A DNA stretch of 64,000 bases from Cryptobacterium curtum DSM 15641 (GCF_000023845.1 NC_013170.1:1528501-1592500); one strand, 5' to 3'; shown: positions 1-9,317, counted from the first letter of the stretch. Notes: generated by a model not told the origin, from the sequence alone. A program made the numbers and translations.

Positions 1-102
1 AAGAGTTGAGATTGCCCATCTCCCATCAAAGGTTTATCCGAATGCTCTCACATCTTGAGTGCGCGCTATTCTGCAACGTATTGCTCCAGATAACCACTGC
101 AA

Positions 103-400
103 ATAAAAAACCTGTCCTTCCAAGCTCGATTGAGCTTACAAAGGACAGGTTCGATTCCTGCGGTGCCACCTTTGATTGGTTCTCGTTATAAGAACCCTCT
201 CACGAACATGCCAGCACATGTCCTGCCTCTTACGCGGGCTCACGGTCCAGATACTAAGCCGTATCGGCTGTTCCCCTTTCACCTCGGCGACCCATTTGCT
301 AGCTGGTTGCTTGCGGGATTTTCACCATCGCCCGCTCTCTGTGAAGTCCTCTTCTAGCGTTACTTTCGCCTCATAGGTTTTACGGTCTATTCAATTGTTG
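103..400 (-). promoter_or_regulatory. T-box riboswitch leader
   Basis: Read on the minus strand this stretch has the parts of a T-box leader in order. The stem I motif AGAGAGCGGGCGATGG lies at 325-340, a run of smaller stems follows, the T-box core GGTGGCACCGC lies at 160-170, and a strong terminator hairpin lies at 109-151. T-boxes sense uncharged tRNA and control aminoacyl-tRNA synthetase, amino-acid biosynthesis or transport genes. The controlled gene lies to the left of base 1. By position, the codon ATG at 293-295 (minus) is a candidate specifier, which would mean tRNA-Met; this reading is tentative. Confidence 0.85.
109..151 (-). terminator. T-box regulated terminator
   Basis: The arms AACCTGTCCTT and AAGGACAGGTT pair perfectly, with a second nested stem (AAGCTC/GAGCTT) in the loop. 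The minus-strand transcript continues with a run of T (TTTTTTATTT). The left arm overlaps the bases that would pair with the T-box core in the antiterminator, as expected for a tRNA-controlled switch. Confidence 0.8.
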
Positions 401-406
401 CAGGGT

Positions 407-435
407 ACTCTACCCAAACACCCCAGTTGCGTCAA
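407..435 (-). promoter_or_regulatory. Sigma-70-type promoter of the T-box leader
   Basis: On the minus strand TTGACG (430-435) is followed after 17 bases by TAGAGT (407-412). Both hexamers are close to consensus at ideal spacing, and they sit just before the T-box structure, so transcription would start near 400. Confidence 0.6.
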
Positions 436-462
436 CCATGAATTTTTGGATCGCCTAAGAAA

Positions 463-1569
463 CTATTTCCTTGTTACGCGTGCCTGCGGATAGAGCTTGT
501 CGAATTCAGTTTTATAGCGATTCTTTCCGTCAACCTTGTCGCGCGAAATGGGTTCCGTAATCTCTTGTTCGTAACCTGCAGGATCTGAGTACTTCAAATC
601 AACTTCCCAGGCATTGTTGATGGCCGCAATACGATGCTGCAAGCACTCAAGCAGCATGGAAAGATTCTGCGCATCGCGATAATAGACCGAAGAAGAGTCA
701 ACGCGCAGTTCCGCAAGGGCATCGACCTCGTCCTGAATATCTTTAGCGGTCTGTTCGGCACGCGCGGCAGCAGCAGTTCGTGCAGCATAATCAGACGAAG
801 CGTACAGATCGTTAAACTCAGTCGCCGCATCGCTCACCTTACTGTCGAGTGTGCTAATGCCCTGATAGGTATCGAGAAGATGGTTGTAATAATTGTTCTC
901 GGTTTGAGCATCAAGGGTAGATTTATTCGTGCTGGTTGACGATTGGTTTTCTTCCCGTGACGACTGACTTCCTTCTTGCGATGACTGATCAAGAGAGTCT
1001 TGCGTGGCCTGTTGTTGGTCGGGACGCTGAATATCGCCAGAATCATCAGTAGTATTGATACGCGGCAGCACCGTGGTCACAATCACAAAAGCAAGAGCAG
1101 CAACCACAATAATGGCAACAATTGCTGCAACAGCTGCCTGCGGCACACCGCGCTTTTTCGGCTGAGGAGCAACCGCACGATAAGCCTGTGGCTGTCCGAA
1201 AGCAGCATTAGGTGCATCAGATGCTGCTGGGTGTGAGGCAAACGTACCATCTGATGCAGACGAAGAGGAAACGGCGTCGAGGCGCACGGTTTGATCAGCT
1301 GCAGGCGTCTGTTCAAGTATGACCGTCTCTTCTTCAGTATCGGGCTTACTAGAAGCAGGTCGGTCAGCACCAGCCTGTTCAGCCGTCACGACGGAAGCAT
1401 TATCAGGTACCGGACTCATGACAACAGTGGTGTCAGCATCTGGCGAATCGGAAATTGAATTCTCAGCCGAAACATCAGAAGAAGCGGGGACTTCTTTCCC
1501 ACAGTGAGGGCAGAATCGATCATGCTCGCTTAAAGGCGATCCACAATTCCAGCAGAAGTTACGTGCCAT
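463..1569 (-). CDS. Zinc-ribbon, single-pass membrane protein of unknown function
   Basis: A 368-residue protein. It begins with a zinc ribbon of the type CWNCGSPL...CPHCGKE (residues about 5-25), as seen at the start of many membrane-anchored actinobacterial proteins. A long acidic, Ser/Thr/Asp-rich linker follows, then one hydrophobic segment near residue 150 (AAVAAIVAIIVVAALAFVIV), another low-complexity Gln/Ser stretch, and an alpha-helical C-terminal domain. I chose the ATG at 1569 because GAGGAAG precedes it; the longer open frame overlaps the upstream transporter. It lies 19 bases downstream of the MFS gene and is probably co-transcribed with it. The function of the C-terminal domain is not apparent. 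Confidence 0.75.
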   Translation of the reverse strand: MARNFCWNCGSPLSEHDRFCPHCGKEVPASSDVSAENSISDSPDADTTVVMSPVPDNASVVTAEQAGADRPASSKPDTEEETVILEQTPAADQTVRLDAVSSSSASDGTFASHPAASDAPNAAFGQPQAYRAVAPQPKKRGVPQAAVAAIVAIIVVAALAFVIVTTVLPRINTTDDSGDIQRPDQQQATQDSLDQSSQEGSQSSREENQSSTSTNKSTLDAQTENNYYNHLLDTYQGISTLDSKVSDAATEFNDLYASSDYAARTAAAARAEQTAKDIQDEVDALAELRVDSSSVYYRDAQNLSMLLECLQHRIAAINNAWEVDLKYSDPAGYEQEITEPISRDKVDGKNRYKTEFDKLYPQARVTRK

Positions 1570-1588
1570 AGTGCTTCCTCTTTCTTCT

Positions 1589-2983
1589 CTATACAGGCGC
1601 CTTCGAACGAGAAGATCGATAGAACAGCAGCATGATAAAAGCCGCTGCATTGAAAAGCGCCACCGCGAGCAGCATATTGCGATACCCCGCCATACCAGCA
1701 GATGCCGATACGAAACCAACCAGGATAGCGGGAGCGATGGTGGTACCCACCTGTCGTACCAACGCAAGGGTAGCGATGGCCGACGTACTCTGCTCGGGCT
1801 CGGTATTTTGTAACATCATATAATTGAGTGGGGTTCCCATGCTAAATCCCATACCGAAACCGACTATTGCTAACCCGATAAGCACAATCGGAAGCGAGGG
1901 AACCGCTATAGCAACTACAGCAAGGAATACAAAACCTATCGTTGTAATGGCCAAACCGAACGCAAGCGGCATCTTGGGACCATGAGTATCGATAAGCTTG
2001 CCACTGAGCGGCGGGCCAACAAAGGCAGCCACTCCCAAAACAGCCATATGGTAACCGCCCGATCCAACGGGCAAGTCGAGCAGCGCTTCAGCAAACTGCG
2101 GCACCAGCACCATACTGATAATGCTACAGCCCACAAAAAAGGCAATCGCAAGAATTAAAACGATGTGGCGGTCAGCAAGATACTCTATATGAAAAATTGG
2201 GTCGCTCGCCCGTCGCTCCACCTCGCGAAAAGCACCAGCAAGCACGACTGCCACCAGCAGTGGCCCCCAAACATCGATAGAAACAATCGTATTGATATGG
2301 AAAAAATCGAGCTCGCGTAATCCGACAAGCATTGAAAGCAACACGATCGTGAATAGGGCCGATCCTGCAATGTCGAGGCGCCCCCGCCGCTGCGGAGTTC
2401 CCTTTGGCAAGCATATGAGAGCGGCAAGCGCCAATACAAGGGAAATAGGGGCTGAACAGAAAAAGGCCCATCCCCACTGATCGACACCAACCAGACCAAC
2501 AATGCCACTACCAGCGGCGGCACCGACAACATTTGAAACGCCTGCCACCGACGACGCGATGCCAAGCCACATACCGCGCTTACCCTGCGGAGCAGCCATT
2601 CCTACTTCAGCGGTAGCTACTGGAATAATGCCGCCTGCTCCGGCAGCTTGCACGATACGCCCTACAAGTAAGGTCTCGTAACTTCCAAGCTGTTGCGAAA
2701 AACCGCAGATGAGCGAACCGGTTCCAAAGACTAGTAAACAAAACAGATACACCACTTTGCGACCATATCGGTCGGCTAGGTTACCTGAAACAGGAATAAG
2801 CGCTGCATAAAAAAGCGTGTAGACACTGACCATCCAAATGCCCCGGGCATCATCGATGCCAAAGTCTGCCTGAATAACCAGCCGCAGCGGAGCGATAAGC
2901 CCAACATAGAGTCCGCTGATAAGAAGACCAATCAGGTATATGACAGCAAGACGACCGAAGCCGTGCTTTTCTTTATCCATCAA
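1589..2983 (-). CDS. MFS transporter, multidrug-efflux type
   Basis: A 464-residue integral membrane protein with the hydrophobic pattern of a 12-14 helix major facilitator. The loop 2-3 signature GNLADRYGRK appears near residues 62-71, and the early segment around WMVSVYTLFYAALIPVSG is typical of the DHA drug-proton antiporter group. It probably exports small amphipathic molecules using the proton gradient; the substrate cannot be read from the sequence. It is upstream of, and likely co-transcribed with, the zinc-ribbon membrane protein. Confidence 0.85.
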   Translation of the reverse strand: MMDKEKHGFGRLAVIYLIGLLISGLYVGLIAPLRLVIQADFGIDDARGIWMVSVYTLFYAALIPVSGNLADRYGRKVVYLFCLLVFGTGSLICGFSQQLGSYETLLVGRIVQAAGAGGIIPVATAEVGMAAPQGKRGMWLGIASSVAGVSNVVGAAAGSGIVGLVGVDQWGWAFFCSAPISLVLALAALICLPKGTPQRRGRLDIAGSALFTIVLLSMLVGLRELDFFHINTIVSIDVWGPLLVAVVLAGAFREVERRASDPIFHIEYLADRHIVLILAIAFFVGCSIISMVLVPQFAEALLDLPVGSGGYHMAVLGVAAFVGPPLSGKLIDTHGPKMPLAFGLAITTIGFVFLAVVAIAVPSLPIVLIGLAIVGFGMGFSMGTPLNYMMLQNTEPEQSTSAIATLALVRQVGTTIAPAILVGFVSASAGMAGYRNMLLAVALFNAAAFIMLLFYRSSRSKAPV

Positions 2984-3223
2984 ACAACGTACTCCAGCTG
3001 ATAAGGAAACCCTCTGGGGGTCCGCTACAAAAAGAGATGTGGCTCCAACGGGTCAACCTCACTTCAATGATTTCGCGTCGGGCAGATATTATAAGCTATG
3101 CCACTCTCAGTGAAGAGAATCGCAGAAATCATGGGGGAAATGTACGACAAAACTGCATCGCCCTGTGAGTTTGTCAATAAAGCGCGTAGTATAAGTTAGC
3201 GCACATGAAAGACGAGGATACAC

Positions 3224-3472
3224 ATGACTCGATGCTGGGAAATACGTGGATGTGAAGGGTCGCAGGATAACTACGACCACTGCCCGCATGCCATGCTTGA
3301 AGGTCGCTGCCCAGTCGACTGTTATTTCACTGGATGTGAACTGCCACAGCATGAACTAGCCGATCCGTTGGACCTGCTGGATGCAACTGTCGATCGAAGT
3401 GCAACCATTAAAGAAAGCTGTCTTATGTGCAGTTTCTTTTTAAAACATGGACCGCGACTGACGGATCGATGA
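3224..3472 (+). CDS. Small cysteine-rich two-CW-type protein
   Basis: An 82-residue protein opening with RCWEIRGC and holding nine further cysteines in pairs and singles (HCPHAMLEGRCPVDC, GC, SCLMC). The CW-x-x-x-x-C start and spacing match the small two-CW domain family found in anaerobes, thought to bind metal. A GAGGA ribosome-binding site lies about 8 bases before the ATG. The open frame on the opposite strand at 3107-3352 is a shadow. The cellular role is unknown. Confidence 0.65.
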   Translation: MTRCWEIRGCEGSQDNYDHCPHAMLEGRCPVDCYFTGCELPQHELADPLDLLDATVDRSATIKESCLMCSFFLKHGPRLTDR

Positions 3473-3574
3473 GGGATGCACATTAGGTAACGCAACTAAG
3501 CTGATAGCGTTAGGATGCACTCTCTAAACCAGCGCTCCTTTAGCTTCTTCGGCTCTCTGGCTTCCTTAACTACG

Positions 3575-5095
3575 TTAATGACGCTCGTTTGAAGCTGGTC
3601 CTGAAATGCCGAGTATGTCGAAGAGTCCTTCACGGCTATGCACATCCATCTTTTGATAGATATGCCTGATGTGAGTCTTTGCCGTATCCTTTGAAATCAC
3701 CAAGCGCCGCTGGATCTGTCCAATCGTCAGCCCTGTCGCTAACAGAGCAAGCACTTCCCCTTCACGTGCGGTTAAGCCAAAACGACTCGCAGCGTCCGCG
3801 CAGCGCTTGGATAGATCCTGGCGATACAGTGAATCGAGTTCGCCGGGCGCAGAAGAATCCCCTTTAAAGGACACGCCCCATCGGCTGAGAAAATCCTTTT
3901 CGCTCACAATAAGCAGGGTGCCGATTACAACGAGCGCAATCGTGATCGACCCAACAGCTAGCGAGGCCACATTGGAACCGAGCAGTGAAAAAGCTTCTGA
4001 TGTCTGGCGTCCCGCCAGCGAAAACATTGCGCGCACACCACGCTCAATACCAAACAGCCACACAGCCGACATGCCGTAGCGATACGACATGTGAGCCATA
4101 ATCAGCATAATCATGACCGAAAATGCCGTATAACTCGCGGTTGCACAGAAGTCGGCTATCCAGCCGTTGAACCAACCAAAACTTGGCAGCACTAAAAACG
4201 CACCCATCATCAACGGCAAGGCAGAACGATACAGCGTGGTGAACTGAAAATCGCCCGACTGCTTACTGATAAGCACCAGCAGCACCAGGCCCATTACCAC
4301 CGTGCCAAATGCCGAATGGGGTCCGAATGTTGTCGCATACTGGCTTGTTTCACGCAGCCCAAAGGCAAACGCATAGACCGCCATAAGCAGCGTTGGTTTC
4401 CATGGGAAGGAAAATCGAGCGGTCTGAGCCCGTGGCTGTTCATCGGGGTCAAGAGACAGAAACCCCAGCATCGCAAAAGCAATTGAAGCGACCGGAAGCA
4501 ACACCGCCGTGCCTGCCAACCACACACCCGACAGCCCCCGGCAGAAATAGATAATAAAAGCTGCTGCCACGATAGAAGCGCAGTAGTACAAACCAACTCG
4601 ATACGGGCTCAAACACGAATAGAGTTCGGACCAAATTAGAATAACCAGAGCCGTTCCCACACCACCCAAAATGGTGGCTCCCCACGACAGTTCTTCCGAC
4701 ACGTCAGGCAAAGCGAGTGTGCCAAATGCGCACACCGTACCAACGATCATGGAAGCCAGTGCCGCCAGATAGATCGAACGACGTCGGAAAAGTGGCGCAA
4801 CCTGTCGGTGAAAGATTGCACACGTAAAGAGGGTAAGTATCATCGCAATATCGTAGAGATCGTGCCCAGCTTCTCCGTTATAGGGAAAGGCTACAAACGA
4901 TCCAACAAAGACCAGTTCAATCCAAGCGCGATAGAGGCCTAAGCCTAAAAATACCAGAGGGATATAAGGCAAACGAGAAAACAGGTATCCGCCCGGCAAA
5001 CGCTTTCCACTATCAGAAGAAGCATCGTCAAGAAGGTACGGCTGCGCTAAAGCGGTCGGATCATTCATCTTCAAGGACGCTTGCGCCTTGTGCAT
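3575..5095 (-). CDS. Membrane-bound LuxR-family transcriptional regulator
   Basis: About 506 residues. The first ~420 form roughly 12 hydrophobic segments, and the C-terminus is a LuxR/GerE helix-turn-helix (RFGLTAREGEVLALLATG ... VISKDTAKTHIRHIYQKMDVHSREGL). There is no receiver domain, so sensing probably happens in the membrane part. I prefer the ATG at 5095 because AAGGGG lies five bases upstream; an in-frame ATG at 5116 has no ribosome-binding site. The gene is divergent from the flavin reductase at 5424, a pairing common in Eggerthellaceae, where such regulators are thought to control the neighbouring reductase. Confidence 0.85.
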   Translation of the reverse strand: MHKAQASLKMNDPTALAQPYLLDDASSDSGKRLPGGYLFSRLPYIPLVFLGLGLYRAWIELVFVGSFVAFPYNGEAGHDLYDIAMILTLFTCAIFHRQVAPLFRRRSIYLAALASMIVGTVCAFGTLALPDVSEELSWGATILGGVGTALVILIWSELYSCLSPYRVGLYYCASIVAAAFIIYFCRGLSGVWLAGTAVLLPVASIAFAMLGFLSLDPDEQPRAQTARFSFPWKPTLLMAVYAFAFGLRETSQYATTFGPHSAFGTVVMGLVLLVLISKQSGDFQFTTLYRSALPLMMGAFLVLPSFGWFNGWIADFCATASYTAFSVMIMLIMAHMSYRYGMSAVWLFGIERGVRAMFSLAGRQTSEAFSLLGSNVASLAVGSITIALVVIGTLLIVSEKDFLSRWGVSFKGDSSAPGELDSLYRQDLSKRCADAASRFGLTAREGEVLALLATGLTIGQIQRRLVISKDTAKTHIRHIYQKMDVHSREGLFDILGISGPASNERH

Positions 5096-5423
5096 CCTCG
5101 CCCCTTCCCCTTGCATGATGAATCACGCGTATTGTACCGCAAAATAATGTTTCCGCATGTCAGATATGGGTGAGACAACAAGGGTGAGAAAGTTCGCCCC
5201 ATGGTGATGCCCCAGGGCGAGGAAGCCAGCTGATTAATCCGCTACTGTGACAGATATCAACGCGGCGCCCTAACCGCAACATCCTTGATGTGAGATGCAC
5301 ATCCATCTGCGCGATGCCCGCTAACAGGCGATGTCTACCAACAGATGGAGACAGCAAGATGAAGCAGGATAAACCTCAGGGCAAGCCGATATGTTCGATT
5401 CAACGCGTTTAGAGGGGAACATC
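5096..5423. other. Divergent promoter region of LuxR/flavin-reductase pair 1
   Basis: A 328-bp intergenic region between the divergent genes. It contains a possible stem (TCGCCC ... GGGCGA, about 5195-5221) and several short GATG-rich repeats near 5285-5345. I cannot pick out a convincing promoter or a clear operator. Confidence 0.4.
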
Positions 5424-7073
5424 ATGACGGAATCAATCAGCAGACGAGACTTATTCAAATTTGGCGGCGTTGCAGCAGCAGCTTTAGCTGGCGGTAGCGC
5501 ACTAGCCGGCTGCAGCAAGCCAGCGTCCCAACGCGAAGCTGACATTGCCCAAGCTGACTTCAACGGCGAGGCAACTACTGCTGCCGGTCATGCTCGTGAT
5601 GGCTTACCCCAATTCTTTGCGCAACCAAAACCTATCACCGACATCCGCCAAGAGCTCGATTTTGACTTGGTGGTTATCGGAGCCGGCGCACCGGGTGTTC
5701 CCTGCGCCCTGGCAGCTCACGAAGCGGGTGCCCATGTAGCGCTTCTGCAAAAGGAAGACAAGGCAAACGCACACGGCAATTCTGGATCGGGTATTGACCT
5801 TGCCACAAGCGATGAAGCCGATGTCGAAAATCTTGTTTCGCTGCTGATGGTTGAGTCCCAACATCGCGCTAATCGCGACCTTATTGAAATGTGGGCGAAA
5901 AACTCTGGCGAGGCGGTTTCATGGGTTATAGCAAAAGCTCAAGAAGCTGGTGCTCAGGTTATCGACCAGGGAAATGCCCAGCATATGCCGCTTAAAAACC
6001 GCAAAGGTTATAACATCAATTTTGTGACGAGCTATTTTGGCCCGAAGCCCTACACCACCGGCGACGGCATGCAAGCACTTGCCGAGCTCGCAGCTAAAGA
6101 AGGTGTCGAAGTGTTCTATCGCACGCCTGCCCAGCAGCTGGTTCAGGATTCAACCGGCAAAGTCACAGGCGTCATAGCACAGAACCCCGATGAAGGATAT
6201 ACCCAGTTCAACGCCAAGAATATCGTAATTGCCAGCGGCGACTATCAAAGCGACCGTGCGATGCTCGAATACTATCTTCCTGATATGACGAACTTCGACC
6301 CCAAGCAGACTGGGCGTACCGGCGACGGGCATAAGATGGCCGTCTGGGCTGGTGGCGCCATCGAAAACATCGGGCACACCCATATGCTGCACGACTTTGA
6401 TGCCGGCCCTGCTTCAATGTGCGATATGCCGTTTATGCGTGTGAAAAATAGTACCGGTAAACGCTTCTGCAGCGAAGACGTTGAGATGTCTTTAATGAAC
6501 AACTACACCCGCAGCGCTGAAGACCGCGGCCATTACTGCCAAATTTTCGACAGTGCTTACATGGATAAGGCGGCAAATTTTCCCGGGAAACTGGTTGATC
6601 CTGAATCGCTGCGTGTGTACATGCCTGCTGAAAATGTCGAGCGTCAGGGTGTTTTTGCTGGTCAAATCAACACCTGGAAAGCCGATACGTTAGAAGAACT
6701 TGCAGACAAGCTAGAAATTGCTGATGTTGATGCATTTGTCGCAAGTGTCGCACGCTGGAATGATCTTGTTGCCGCAGGTAAAGACAGCGATTTTGGTCTC
6801 CCCGCTAATTATCTAACTTCCATCGACACGCCGCCGTTCTACGGCATTCATCGCCGTGTGCGCATGAGTGCTATCTGCTCTGGCATCGAAGTAAACAGCG
6901 AACTGCAGTGCGTCACACCCGATGGAAGTGTTATCGAAGGACTCTACGCTATCGGCAATGCAGCTGGTGGATTCTACGGCGGTATAGACTATCCCTTGAC
7001 CGTTTTTGGTGTGAACTTGGGGCGCAACTATACACAGGGTTACGTTATTGGCAAAAAGCTCGGCAGCCTGTAA
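5424..7073 (+). CDS. Tat-exported FAD-dependent reductase (fumarate reductase/flavocytochrome c flavoprotein family)
   Basis: 549 residues. The Tat signal SRRDLFKFGG sits at residues 6-15 and a lipobox cysteine in ALAGC at residue 30, so the protein is probably exported folded and lipid-anchored. A Rossmann FAD motif GAGAPG lies at residues 86-91, and the C-terminal FAD-contact segment near residues 505-540 (GLYAIGNAAGGFYGG) matches the FAD_binding_2 family, whose members reduce fumarate, urocanate and related enoates outside the cytoplasmic membrane. It lacks the FMN-binding and heme domains some relatives carry, so its electron donor must be separate. The ATG at 5424 is preceded by AGAGGGG. 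The substrate is unknown; the divergent LuxR gene probably controls it. Confidence 0.85.
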   Translation: MTESISRRDLFKFGGVAAAALAGGSALAGCSKPASQREADIAQADFNGEATTAAGHARDGLPQFFAQPKPITDIRQELDFDLVVIGAGAPGVPCALAAHEAGAHVALLQKEDKANAHGNSGSGIDLATSDEADVENLVSLLMVESQHRANRDLIEMWAKNSGEAVSWVIAKAQEAGAQVIDQGNAQHMPLKNRKGYNINFVTSYFGPKPYTTGDGMQALAELAAKEGVEVFYRTPAQQLVQDSTGKVTGVIAQNPDEGYTQFNAKNIVIASGDYQSDRAMLEYYLPDMTNFDPKQTGRTGDGHKMAVWAGGAIENIGHTHMLHDFDAGPASMCDMPFMRVKNSTGKRFCSEDVEMSLMNNYTRSAEDRGHYCQIFDSAYMDKAANFPGKLVDPESLRVYMPAENVERQGVFAGQINTWKADTLEELADKLEIADVDAFVASVARWNDLVAAGKDSDFGLPANYLTSIDTPPFYGIHRRVRMSAICSGIEVNSELQCVTPDGSVIEGLYAIGNAAGGFYGGIDYPLTVFGVNLGRNYTQGYVIGKKLGSL

Positions 7074-7193
7074 GCGGTTCCTCGACATAAAGCCCTTACA
7101 GGGATTTTCTTCGCGAATATAGGCAAAAAGCGCGCACGGCGGGTATGATAGACGCCGTGCGCCAACAGGCCACAGCCCAACCGAAGGATATCC

Positions 7194-7727
7194 ATGAGCG
7201 ATTTCGATTATGCCCACCTCATTACGAGCGTTCCCGACTACCCAAAGCCAGGTGTTGTGTTTAAGGACATCACGACCCTCACGAAAGATCCGGAAGGATT
7301 TTCTCGCGCAATCAATGATTTAGCTGATCATTTTGCCGATGCAGGGGTAACAAAGGTCATTGGCGCCGAAGCACGTGGGTTTATGTTTGCAGCTCCTGTC
7401 GCATACCGTTTGGGCGCCGGGTTTGTACCGGCACGCAAGCCGGGGAAACTCCCGCGCGAAACACTCAGTGCATCCTATGATCTCGAATATGGAACCGATT
7501 GCTTAGAAATTCATGCCGATGCCTTAACGCCTGATGACACGGTTATCTTAGTCGATGACCTTATTGCAACCGGCGGAACCGCCATCGCGCAAATTAAGCT
7601 CTTGAAAGAGTTTGGGGCAAAACTTGCAGGCATGGCCTTTTTGATGGAACTCGATTTCCTGAATCCGCGCGAACATGTCAGCCGCTACACCGATGCTGAA
7701 ATATATTCGCTCGTTCATGTCTCATAG
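7194..7727 (+). CDS. apt: Adenine phosphoribosyltransferase
   Basis: 177 residues, the normal family length. It converts adenine and PRPP to AMP in the purine salvage pathway in the cytoplasm. The PRPP-binding motif VILVDDLIATGGTA is near residues 118-131, and the N-terminal YPKPGVVFKDITTL segment is typical of Apt. GAAGGAT lies just before the ATG. It stands alone, followed by a 293-bp repeat-rich intergenic region. Confidence 0.95.
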   Translation: MSDFDYAHLITSVPDYPKPGVVFKDITTLTKDPEGFSRAINDLADHFADAGVTKVIGAEARGFMFAAPVAYRLGAGFVPARKPGKLPRETLSASYDLEYGTDCLEIHADALTPDDTVILVDDLIATGGTAIAQIKLLKEFGAKLAGMAFLMELDFLNPREHVSRYTDAEIYSLVHVS

Positions 7728-7740
7728 CCGCCTATACCGA

Positions 7741-7960
7741 CCTGGTAAGCACAGCTCAATCGATAGATGTAGCTCGACCCATCGAGCATACACTCGCGTA
7801 TTGGACAACTAGAATCCAGGGGATTGACTCGCCCACCTGGCAAGATTCGCATCGTTCCATCGGCTGGACAAATTAATCCAGTTGGTAAGATATAAATCTA
7901 TCTATTGGACGAATAGCTCCAACCGCGCGGTAAAGTATCAACTGACCGAACAAATTAATA
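7741..7960. repeat. Periodic dyads/degenerate 41-bp repeats before the thioesterase gene
   Basis: Three interrupted dyads of form TGGA-N8/9-TCCA lie at 7802-7818 (N9), 7864-7881 (CTGGA/TCCAG, N8) and 7905-7922 (TTGGA/TCCAA, N8). A decayed fourth unit is centred near 7954 and shares CAAATTAA with the second. The second, third and fourth centres are 41 bp apart; the first is 62 bp upstream of the second. Each dyad is followed by a GGYAARAT-like segment. An unrelated dyad GCTCGA-N4-TCGAGC (7772-7787) may be the end of apt. They could be tandem operators or a decayed tandem repeat. Confidence 0.6.
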
Positions 7961-8020
7961 AGCTCGCGCCTACCGTGCCAGCAGATATCATTCGCTACTG
8001 ACACGACAAAAGGAGGCTTT

Positions 8021-8758
8021 GTGACTATTTCCGCATCCTTGTTCCTTGAAAAAGATTACCGCTTACGCACCGGCGATTTCGACCGCTATCGGCGCCTTCA
8101 CCCGACGGCAGTACTTGACCTATTCCAAGATATTGGTGGGCTCCAAGCAGAAATGATGGGCATTGGGTACGATGCCATGGCCGCTCAAGATGTGTTTTGG
8201 GCGGTTGTTCGCACAGCTTACCAGGTGGAACACACCCCTGCCGAACACGAAGTCGTGAAGGTGAGCACCTGGCCTCATTCGCCTTCGCGCTATTCTTTCC
8301 AGCGCGATTACGCCCTGCGAAGTACCGATGGAAGCCTTTTGGTGCGTGGCACCTCCGAATGGGTACTTATGGATATGAATACCCGCTCTCTCACCTCGGT
8401 GCTTGATTACTACCACGGTTCACTCGATTTCATTGACGAGCGCATGTTCGCAAAAAAGCTGCGCAAGATACGTGACTTCACCGAAGAAGGTAGCGGTCTT
8501 TCTATTACTCCGCGCTATAGCGATGTCGACCAAAACGGACATGTTAACAACGCCCGCTATGCTTCGTTTGTTCTGGATGCACTTGACCCCAGTGCTGCGG
8601 GCAGTATTGCATCATTTCAGATCGATTTTCGCCATGAAGTTATCGAAGGCACACCGCTTGTTGTGTTTACGCAGGTTGAAGGCAAAGACATCCAAGCAAA
8701 AGGACTTGATAGTAACGGAGAAATCAAGTTCGCTTGCAAGATCACTGCGCAGGCGTAG
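8021..8758 (+). CDS. Acyl-ACP thioesterase
   Basis: 245 residues starting at GTG, with an excellent AAAGGAGG site 5 bases upstream. The protein shows the double hot-dog layout of bacterial acyl-ACP thioesterases: an N-terminal domain opening with YRLRTGDFDRYRRLHPTAVLDLFQD and a C-terminal domain with the conserved RYSDVDQNGHVNNARY near residues 165-180. It would release free fatty acids from acyl-ACP in the cytoplasm. Its end overlaps the convergent gamma-glutamylcyclotransferase-like gene by 17 bases. The dyad array upstream is a candidate control region. Confidence 0.9.
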   Translation: MTISASLFLEKDYRLRTGDFDRYRRLHPTAVLDLFQDIGGLQAEMMGIGYDAMAAQDVFWAVVRTAYQVEHTPAEHEVVKVSTWPHSPSRYSFQRDYALRSTDGSLLVRGTSEWVLMDMNTRSLTSVLDYYHGSLDFIDERMFAKKLRKIRDFTEEGSGLSITPRYSDVDQNGHVNNARYASFVLDALDPSAAGSIASFQIDFRHEVIEGTPLVVFTQVEGKDIQAKGLDSNGEIKFACKITAQA

Positions 8759-9317
8759 ACGTCTTGAGCAGCCCACGTGCTTGCGCAAGAACTTGATTAT
8801 GGTCGGCGCGGGACACGAGCTTCATATTCGCTAACTGGCTGATGGTTGCCCGATCAAGATGCAACTGCACGGCACCACGACATATCCGGTCAAGATAGTC
8901 GCTGCGCCAGGTAGCCCCTATAAATGGTGGGCGGGCTGAAAGGTAAATGAGCGCATCAAGTAACACACTGGCTGCTTCGTGCTGCCCATGAGCATAGGCG
9001 TGACTCAGGCTTTCGCTCGAACTTCTACCAGGTCGTCGATCTCCTTCATAGGTAACTCCAACAAACTGTTTCCGGTAAAACCCGTCTTCAACGCCTTCAA
9101 AACCATCCATCTTGCTTTCATTGGCATGCGTCAAATCCCACAGCGCACCCTGAACATGCTCGCCCCGACGGTTAACTACCGTGGCAAACCCCGCCGCATC
9201 CATGCGCAGCGCATGATTATGCAACGTTGCAACGCCAAGATACTCAGCCCCCGGACAGCGTTGTTCCATTTGGCCGAAGTCCAGATTGGACCCGTAGGCG
9301 AAATAAAGTTCTGGCAT
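8742..9317 (-). CDS. Gamma-glutamylcyclotransferase-fold protein (AIG2/GGACT type)
   Basis: 191 residues beginning with the family signature YFAYGSNLD (residues 5-13), and a likely catalytic acid in MDGFEGVEDGFY. Such enzymes cleave gamma-glutamyl amides to 5-oxoproline and the free amine. Directly upstream on the same strand (9549) is a glutamate-cysteine ligase-like gene, so the pair may make and break gamma-glutamyl compounds. GAAAGGAAGG precedes the ATG. The 231 bases between the two genes hold no convincing gene. Confidence 0.75.
   Translation of the reverse strand: MPELYFAYGSNLDFGQMEQRCPGAEYLGVATLHNHALRMDAAGFATVVNRRGEHVQGALWDLTHANESKMDGFEGVEDGFYRKQFVGVTYEGDRRPGRSSSESLSHAYAHGQHEAASVLLDALIYLSARPPFIGATWRSDYLDRICRGAVQLHLDRATISQLANMKLVSRADHNQVLAQARGLLKTSTPAQ

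Noticed and set aside
140-170. Plus-strand sequence looking like the 3' end of a tRNA (GGTTCGATTCCTGCGGTGCCACC-like, here split)
   Set aside because: No acceptor, D or anticodon arm can be folded upstream; the minus strand is a clear T-box core and terminator.
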